DNA from: Zelonia costaricensis
Taxonomy: Eukaryota > Euglenozoa > Kinetoplastea > Trypanosomatida > Trypanosomatidae
Length of the DNA: 11,449 bases
Assembly: GCA_030849075.1 (NCBI GenBank)
Contig: JASAOO010002857.1
Location: 1 to 11,449, forward strand
Direction: 5' to 3'
In this document: in pieces, positions 7,872-11,449 of the stretch
Layout of the letters: each line of letters begins with the position of its first letter
Numbering within the stretch: position 1 is the first letter of the stretch
Notes under the pieces: generated by a model
Told to the model about the DNA's origin: nothing
What the model saw: only the letters and a program-made list of their open reading frames with translations
Databases searched by the model: none
Translations under genes and position numbers: made by a program

Positions 7872-8092
7872 TTTGACCACCCCTCCCCCCTCCCCCTCAC
7901 ATACACACNTTCCCTTTCTCCGTCTTTCCCTCTTTTCCCTTGCTGATCGGTGTCACCTCGCCGTTTCGCTTGTGTTGCGTGCCACCATCTGCCCTCGTCA
8001 CTCTGACTCGTCTCCCTCCCCTTCTCGTCATCTTTTTACCTGTCTGTGTGCGTTTGTGTGGCTGTGCGTGTGTGTCCCATTGGATTTGTGAG
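7872..8092 (+). promoter_or_regulatory. AG-free polypyrimidine tract and candidate spliced-leader acceptor for the LisH-protein mRNA
   Basis: No AG occurs between 7872 and 8090. The run is strongly C/T-rich, including T-rich blocks at about 7910-7940 and 8020-8045. The first AG after it is at 8091-8092 (GAG context), giving a 5' leader of about 91 bases with no upstream ATG. The next candidate is AAG ending at 8116. The CAG at 8176-8178 would leave only about 5 bases before the ATG and is less likely. Confidence 0.6.
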
Positions 8093-8112
8093 TGTGTGTG
8101 TGTGTGTGTGTG
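8092..8112 (+). repeat. (GT)n microsatellite in the probable 5' UTR of the LisH-protein gene
   Basis: About ten GT units start at the candidate splice acceptor AG, so they would be the first transcribed bases after the spliced leader. Length variation here would directly change the 5' UTR. Confidence 0.85.
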
Positions 8113-8183
8113 CAAGTCCTGAGGCGGGGAGAGGACGACAGGTCAGGCCCCCCCTCACCTCCCATCCCGCACCCCCAGCCTCG

Positions 8184-10187
8184 ATGGCGCACGCACCGAG
8201 CGCCTCTGACAAGGAGAAGACAGCGCGCCTCGTGGAGTCCCTCTCCCGCCATGACCAGGTGGAGCTGCTCGCCCAGGCGCTCCTGCGCGAGTACATGCAC
8301 CGCCGCGGCCTGCGCGAGACCCTCCGCGCCTTCGACGCCGAGAACCCGCGCGATGAGCGGACCATCTCCTCGCGCGCGCTGATGCGGCAGCTGCTGAACA
8401 TCCCGGTAGAGGGGCGCCCCTCGCGCCTCCAGCCCACCTCGAGCGGTGGGAAGTCACAGGCTGCGACGTTCATGGAGGAGCTCTGCTCGTACCGCCTCAC
8501 GAAGCGGGAATGTGCCGCCCAGCGCCAGCGCGGTGCCGCGGCCGGCGGGGAGGCCCTGGAGGACCCCAGCGACGTGGAGCTGCGCGCCCTGCACGCCGCC
8601 GTGGATGCGCGCCGCGTGGCGAAGGCCTCGTGCGAGCAGAAGCAGCGCGAGTTCGAAGAGCTGCTCGCAGCCGACGTGGCGTACCGTCGCCGCAAGGAGG
8701 AGCACAAGGGGAAGAAGAGGCACAAGAAGCGTGGGCAGCAGGCGAAGCACGGCAGCCGGCAGCGCGCCGGCGCCGGCCCCGACGGCGAGGACGAAGACGA
8801 AGCGGAAGAGGCGTGGGACGACAACGCGAGCGCTGCCGAGGAGAGCGAGGGCGACGAGGCGGAGGAGGAGGAGGGCACGTCAAGGGGCGGTAGCAGCGCC
8901 ATCAGCCCCCCGAGTCGAGGAGGCAAGAAGAAGGCGTCGCGGCGTCACGCCTCGGACCTCGTCGTCGGCTCCGGCTGGCAGCCACCGGGCCTCGCCTCCG
9001 CCGGTGCCACCACGACAGGTGCAGCGGAGGGCTCAACGTGGCGGCAGCCTCGCCACGCATCTGGCGACGGTGGGCGGCTGGAGTTGGGGAGCGCCTCGAG
9101 GTCCGGTGCGCAGCGAGACCGCGCCGACGGCGGCAACGAGGGCCCGGCGGACGACGACGATGAAACGGCAGCCGCGGACCCGTTCGGCCCGAGCGGGTCG
9201 AGCCGCAGGGCGTGGATGGAGCGGGTACGGGCGGAGAGTGGGCGGTGGCCGACCCACAACAGCAACAGCAGCAGCGGCGCGGTAGACGGGGGCGGTGGAG
9301 TGGCGCCTGGTGGTGGAGGGTCCGGTGGGCACGGGCGCGGCGGGGGCACACCCGCGACGCAGCTGTCCGCGCTGCACGCGTTGGGGGGCCAGGGCAGTGC
9401 CGCGTTGAGTCAAACCGCCGTCGGTAGCATTCGCGGGCTCGGCGGTGGGCGTGGTCTGGCCGGGGCGGGCTTTAGCTCCGCCATCGCGACGGCGCCTCCC
9501 TCCGCCTCGGCCTCCCACGGCGGCGGCGGTGGTGGCGGCTTGGGGACGCTACGCATGCGCGCTGCGGGCCCCATCCCCATCCCGGGCATGTCGGAGCCGG
9601 AGGGGGGCGGCGGTGGTGGGCGCCCGCCTGGCATGTACGGTGGGTCGAGCGGGTACATGCCGCCGCCTCCGCTGAGCGCGGCCCCGAGCATCCTCGTGAA
9701 GCACACCGACGGCGTGGGCAGCGGCAGCAACTCCGCCTCGGCCTCGCCGGTGCACTCATATGATCGCTCCGCCGTGCCCCGCAGTAGCGCCATGGCGGGG
9801 GGCAGCAGCAACAACAGCAGCACCGCGAGCTCCCTTCTGGCCACCCGCGCGGCGAGCCCTACGGGGGCGGGGGGAAGTGCGGGTCGGGCGGTGGTGCGCA
9901 GTCCCTCACCTAAGGCGCTGAATGTCGGCGACAGCCCCTCCTCGCCGTCGGCGTTCCACACCCCGTCGCGTGCCGGCGGAGGCGCCTCCGCCGGTGCCGG
10001 TGGGAGCGGGCTGCGGCACGGCATCGGCTTCCGCACGGCCTCGACCTCAGCCGAGGGCACCGCCGCGGGCGCCGCGTCATCGCTGACCGCGTCGGCTGCG
10101 GCGGCAGGGGGCACCGCACACGGCGACGGCGGCAGTGCGAGCAAGTCAAATCGAAAGGAGCGGCGCGTCAAACTGTTGGTAGACTAG
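8184..10187 (+). CDS. LisH-domain protein with MINDY4-like N-terminus and long low-complexity tail; function unknown
   Basis: 667 residues. The ATG at 8184 is the only Met before the conserved region; the frame continues upstream only into GT repeats without an ATG. Residues about 24-54 (QVELLAQALLREYMHRRG, then LRETLRAFDAENP) match the LisH motif, a small helical dimerisation element. The module continues through ISSRALMRQLLNIP (61-74) and a helix at about 93-104. Together these resemble the N-terminus of MINDY4/FAM188B (LisH-like, then a short LR.LL segment). Residues 130-185 may form a coiled coil ending in a Lys/Arg-rich patch. Residues 200-231 are strongly acidic. From 240 to 650 the chain is Gly/Ser/Ala/Pro-rich, with poly-Gly runs and several SP/TP sites (for example S573, S575, S584, S587, T593), and looks disordered. 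It ends SNRKERRVKLLVD. The MINDY catalytic motif around a GGPCG-type cysteine is absent. LisH proteins often act at microtubules, centrosomes or E3 complexes; which applies here cannot be told. Confidence 0.75.
   Translation: MAHAPSASDKEKTARLVESLSRHDQVELLAQALLREYMHRRGLRETLRAFDAENPRDERTISSRALMRQLLNIPVEGRPSRLQPTSSGGKSQAATFMEELCSYRLTKRECAAQRQRGAAAGGEALEDPSDVELRALHAAVDARRVAKASCEQKQREFEELLAADVAYRRRKEEHKGKKRHKKRGQQAKHGSRQRAGAGPDGEDEDEAEEAWDDNASAAEESEGDEAEEEEGTSRGGSSAISPPSRGGKKKASRRHASDLVVGSGWQPPGLASAGATTTGAAEGSTWRQPRHASGDGGRLELGSASRSGAQRDRADGGNEGPADDDDETAAADPFGPSGSSRRAWMERVRAESGRWPTHNSNSSSGAVDGGGGVAPGGGGSGGHGRGGGTPATQLSALHALGGQGSAALSQTAVGSIRGLGGGRGLAGAGFSSAIATAPPSASASHGGGGGGGLGTLRMRAAGPIPIPGMSEPEGGGGGGRPPGMYGGSSGYMPPPPLSAAPSILVKHTDGVGSGSNSASASPVHSYDRSAVPRSSAMAGGSSNNSSTASSLLATRAASPTGAGGSAGRAVVRSPSPKALNVGDSPSSPSAFHTPSRAGGGASAGAGGSGLRHGIGFRTASTSAEGTAAGAASSLTASAAAAGGTAHGDGGSASKSNRKERRVKLLVD
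9318..9346 (+). other. Potential G-quadruplex within the LisH-protein gene
   Basis: Four G runs (9318-9320, 9327-9329, 9333-9335, 9342-9346) with loops of 6, 3 and 6 bases fit the canonical G3+N1-7 pattern on the coding strand. The DNA encodes Gly-rich sequence at about residues 379-388, so the G runs may simply reflect glycine codons. Confidence 0.6.
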
Positions 10188-10190
10188 CGC

Positions 10191-10208
10191 GTGTGTGTGT
10201 GTGTGTGT
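10191..10208 (+). repeat. (GT)n microsatellite immediately after the stop codon
   Basis: A run of GT units starts 3 bases after the TAG (10185-10187) of the LisH-protein gene. Confidence 0.9.
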
Positions 10209-10387
10209 TGCGGTTCGGACGTGTAGTCTGTGTCTGCCTCACGCGCGCGCCCCCTCTTCCCTTCCTCTTCTCCGCCTCCCCCTGACCCACGCGGGGCGCG
10301 CGTACACCGCCCCCCCCCGTCCCCACACACGCACATACACACAGCGGATCGTGCGTGCCGACGCCGGGTGCTCTGACGGTGCTGTTG

Positions 10388-10411
10388 CACTGACGCGTCG
10401 CTGGCGCAGTG
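10388..10411 (+). repeat. Bulged hairpin in the LisH-protein 3' UTR
   Basis: CACTG (10388-10392) pairs with CAGTG (10407-10411). After a bulged A, CGC (10394-10396) pairs with GCG (10404-10406), leaving a 7-base loop. It stands just before a T run at about 10418-10426. Confidence 0.6.
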
Positions 10412-10497
10412 TTCGCGTTTTTTTTTTCTGTTTCGCTCTCTCGATTTCGTTTTTCTTTCCACCCGCGTTGCTTGCGATGGTGCGTGCATCATCTAGT

Positions 10498-10516
10498 GGT
10501 GGTGGTGGTGGTGGTG
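10498..10516 (+). repeat. (GGT)n trinucleotide tract
   Basis: About six GGT units in the 3' UTR of the LisH-protein gene. Non-coding. Confidence 0.85.
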
Positions 10517-11197
10517 TTGGTGGGCCTCTCTGCGACTTCAGAGCGCAGGTGTGGCGCTGCCCTGTGTGGAAGCAGGCGGATGGAGACGACGGCGAGCAAG
10601 CAAGAAGCGCCTTCTGTGTTTTGTCGGCGCGTGTGTGCGTGTGTGCGTTTGCGGGCCTGTAGATGCACGTGCCATGCCGTGCGAACTTGCCTCGTGTGTA
10701 CGTGCGGCAGAGATGTGCGCCGTACCGCTGCGTCAACGCGGCGTTCTCGTCCCCCACCCTCTTTGTTTTCCATCACCCCCTCCATCCCTTACTCCCCCCC
10801 CCCATCCTCCCCTCTGCCCCCCCCCTTTGAAGACAGCTCAACTCTAATGTGAAGAGAAGCGAATCAGGTCACAACACTCGGTGAACAGCGGGCCATCACC
10901 GAAGCACGGCGACTGGTGCGGCGTGCCAGAGGAGCTCGGCACCGCAGCGAAGAAAAGGCATCTGACGCCGCGTATGGCGCAGAAACGAAAAGAAAACAAA
11001 AGAAGGCAGGCGACCGAGTCGAGCTCGTGCCCCGCAACGCGTGCGTCTCGGCGCCTGTCCAGTTTTTCGTTTCTCTGCGGCTCGCGGCGTGCGTGCTCCT
11101 ATCGCGTGCAAGTGCAGGCTCCTCTGCGCACGGAGGGGGGGGGGCGGTGAGTGCGCGCCTGCGCGTCGCGCCGTAGAAGAGGGCGACATCCGCGAAG

Positions 11198-11449
11198 GCG
11201 CGATGGCGTCCGCGCCCCCCTCCTGCCACTCGCACGTTTCTCTTTTCTCTCCTCTCGCGTCTCTGCCTCCGCTTCCATTTTTTGGCTGCTCGCCCTCCCA
11301 CCCTCCACTCCTGAACCTCCGTGGCCCCCCTCTCTCCGCCTCTCTCCCCTCGCATGCGCACTCCCTTTCTTGTTCCGTGCGCTCACTCACACACGCCTCC
11401 CCTCGCACTGCCGCTGCCCCCTCCCCTCCCCCCACACACGGCGCAACGA
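11198..11449 (+). promoter_or_regulatory. AG-free polypyrimidine region preceding a gene outside the window
   Basis: After the AG at 11196-11197 no AG occurs in the remaining 252 bases, which are rich in C and T (for example the T-rich block at 11236-11250 and C/T blocks from 11320). This matches the AG-exclusion zones before the two complete genes here and predicts a trans-splice acceptor just past 11449. Confidence 0.6.

Larger units (their letters stand above)
5218..8091 (+). other. Long spacer: primase 3' UTR and upstream region of the LisH-protein gene
   Basis: No convincing gene is seen in these 2.9 kb. Open frames are interrupted, low-complexity or run through CA tracts. From 5218 to about 6000 it is microsatellite and pyrimidine or GT-rich DNA. 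From about 6440 to 6890 it becomes compositionally balanced and resembles a degenerate retroposon (separate entry). From 6890 to 7140 it is C-rich, then CA-rich. A purine-rich patch with an A run lies at about 7577-7600. From 7872 on it is pyrimidine-rich and AG-free up to the presumed acceptor. One ambiguous base (N) is at 7909. Confidence 0.7.
10188..11449 (+). other. Spacer: LisH-protein 3' UTR and upstream region of an unseen downstream gene
   Basis: No convincing gene is seen. The stretch starts with a GT repeat 3 bases after the stop codon. It continues with C-rich and CA-rich DNA, a T-rich patch (10418-10430), a GGT tract (about 10498) and C runs at about 10793-10827. A compositionally balanced segment follows at about 10850-11060 that I could not identify, then the terminal AG-free pyrimidine run. 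Short open frames in the balanced segment show no recognisable domain and no coding bias. Confidence 0.7.

Noticed and set aside
7909..7909. Ambiguous base N
   Set aside because: It is a single unresolved base in the pyrimidine tract of non-coding DNA and does not affect any gene call.
1..11449. CRISPR arrays, tRNA, rRNA or snoRNA genes, bacterial terminators
   Set aside because: No regular spaced repeats, cloverleaf with A/B boxes or paired C/D boxes with credible spacing were seen. The context is a protein-coding polycistronic unit.

Overview
The window looks like nuclear DNA of a kinetoplastid, most likely Leishmania or a close relative. The coding regions are intronless, very GC-rich and strongly GC3-biased. 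All genes lie on the + strand, as expected of one polycistronic unit. They are separated by kilobase-long non-coding stretches full of (CA)n/(TG)n tracts. Each spacer that leads into a gene ends in a long pyrimidine-rich run followed by an AG, the layout of a spliced-leader trans-splicing acceptor. No bacterial-type operators, Shine-Dalgarno sites or terminators are expected, and none were seen.

Layout: (1) 1-108, the last 35 codons of alanine aminotransferase. (2) 109-2829, a 2.7 kb spacer holding its 3' UTR, many CA/TG microsatellites and the splice signals of the next gene. (3) 2830-5217, a 795-residue archaeo-eukaryotic-type primase with a PriCT-2 domain and a mitochondrial-type N-terminus. 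It is best read as kinetoplast (mitochondrial) DNA primase, probably PRI2. (4) 5218-8183, a 3 kb spacer carrying a probable degenerate SIDER-type retroposon (about 6480-6890) with short direct repeats around it, and then a 219-base AG-free stretch leading to the next acceptor. (5) 8184-10187, a 667-residue protein with an N-terminal LisH module like that of MINDY4/FAM188B deubiquitinases, followed by a long low-complexity tail and no catalytic domain. (6) 10188-11449, a 3' UTR and spacer ending in a 252-base AG-free pyrimidine-rich run, so another + strand gene probably starts just beyond the window.

The genes are not an operon in the functional sense. They would be co-transcribed and separated by trans-splicing and polyadenylation, so any individual control would lie in the UTRs. 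The most unusual points are the lysine/alanine-rich, histone-H1-like block inserted between catalytic motifs II and III of the primase, the LisH protein that keeps only the non-catalytic end of a MINDY4-like protein, and the retroposon-like segment with flanking repeats in the primase 3' region. Family and synteny statements come from recognition by eye; no database search was run.
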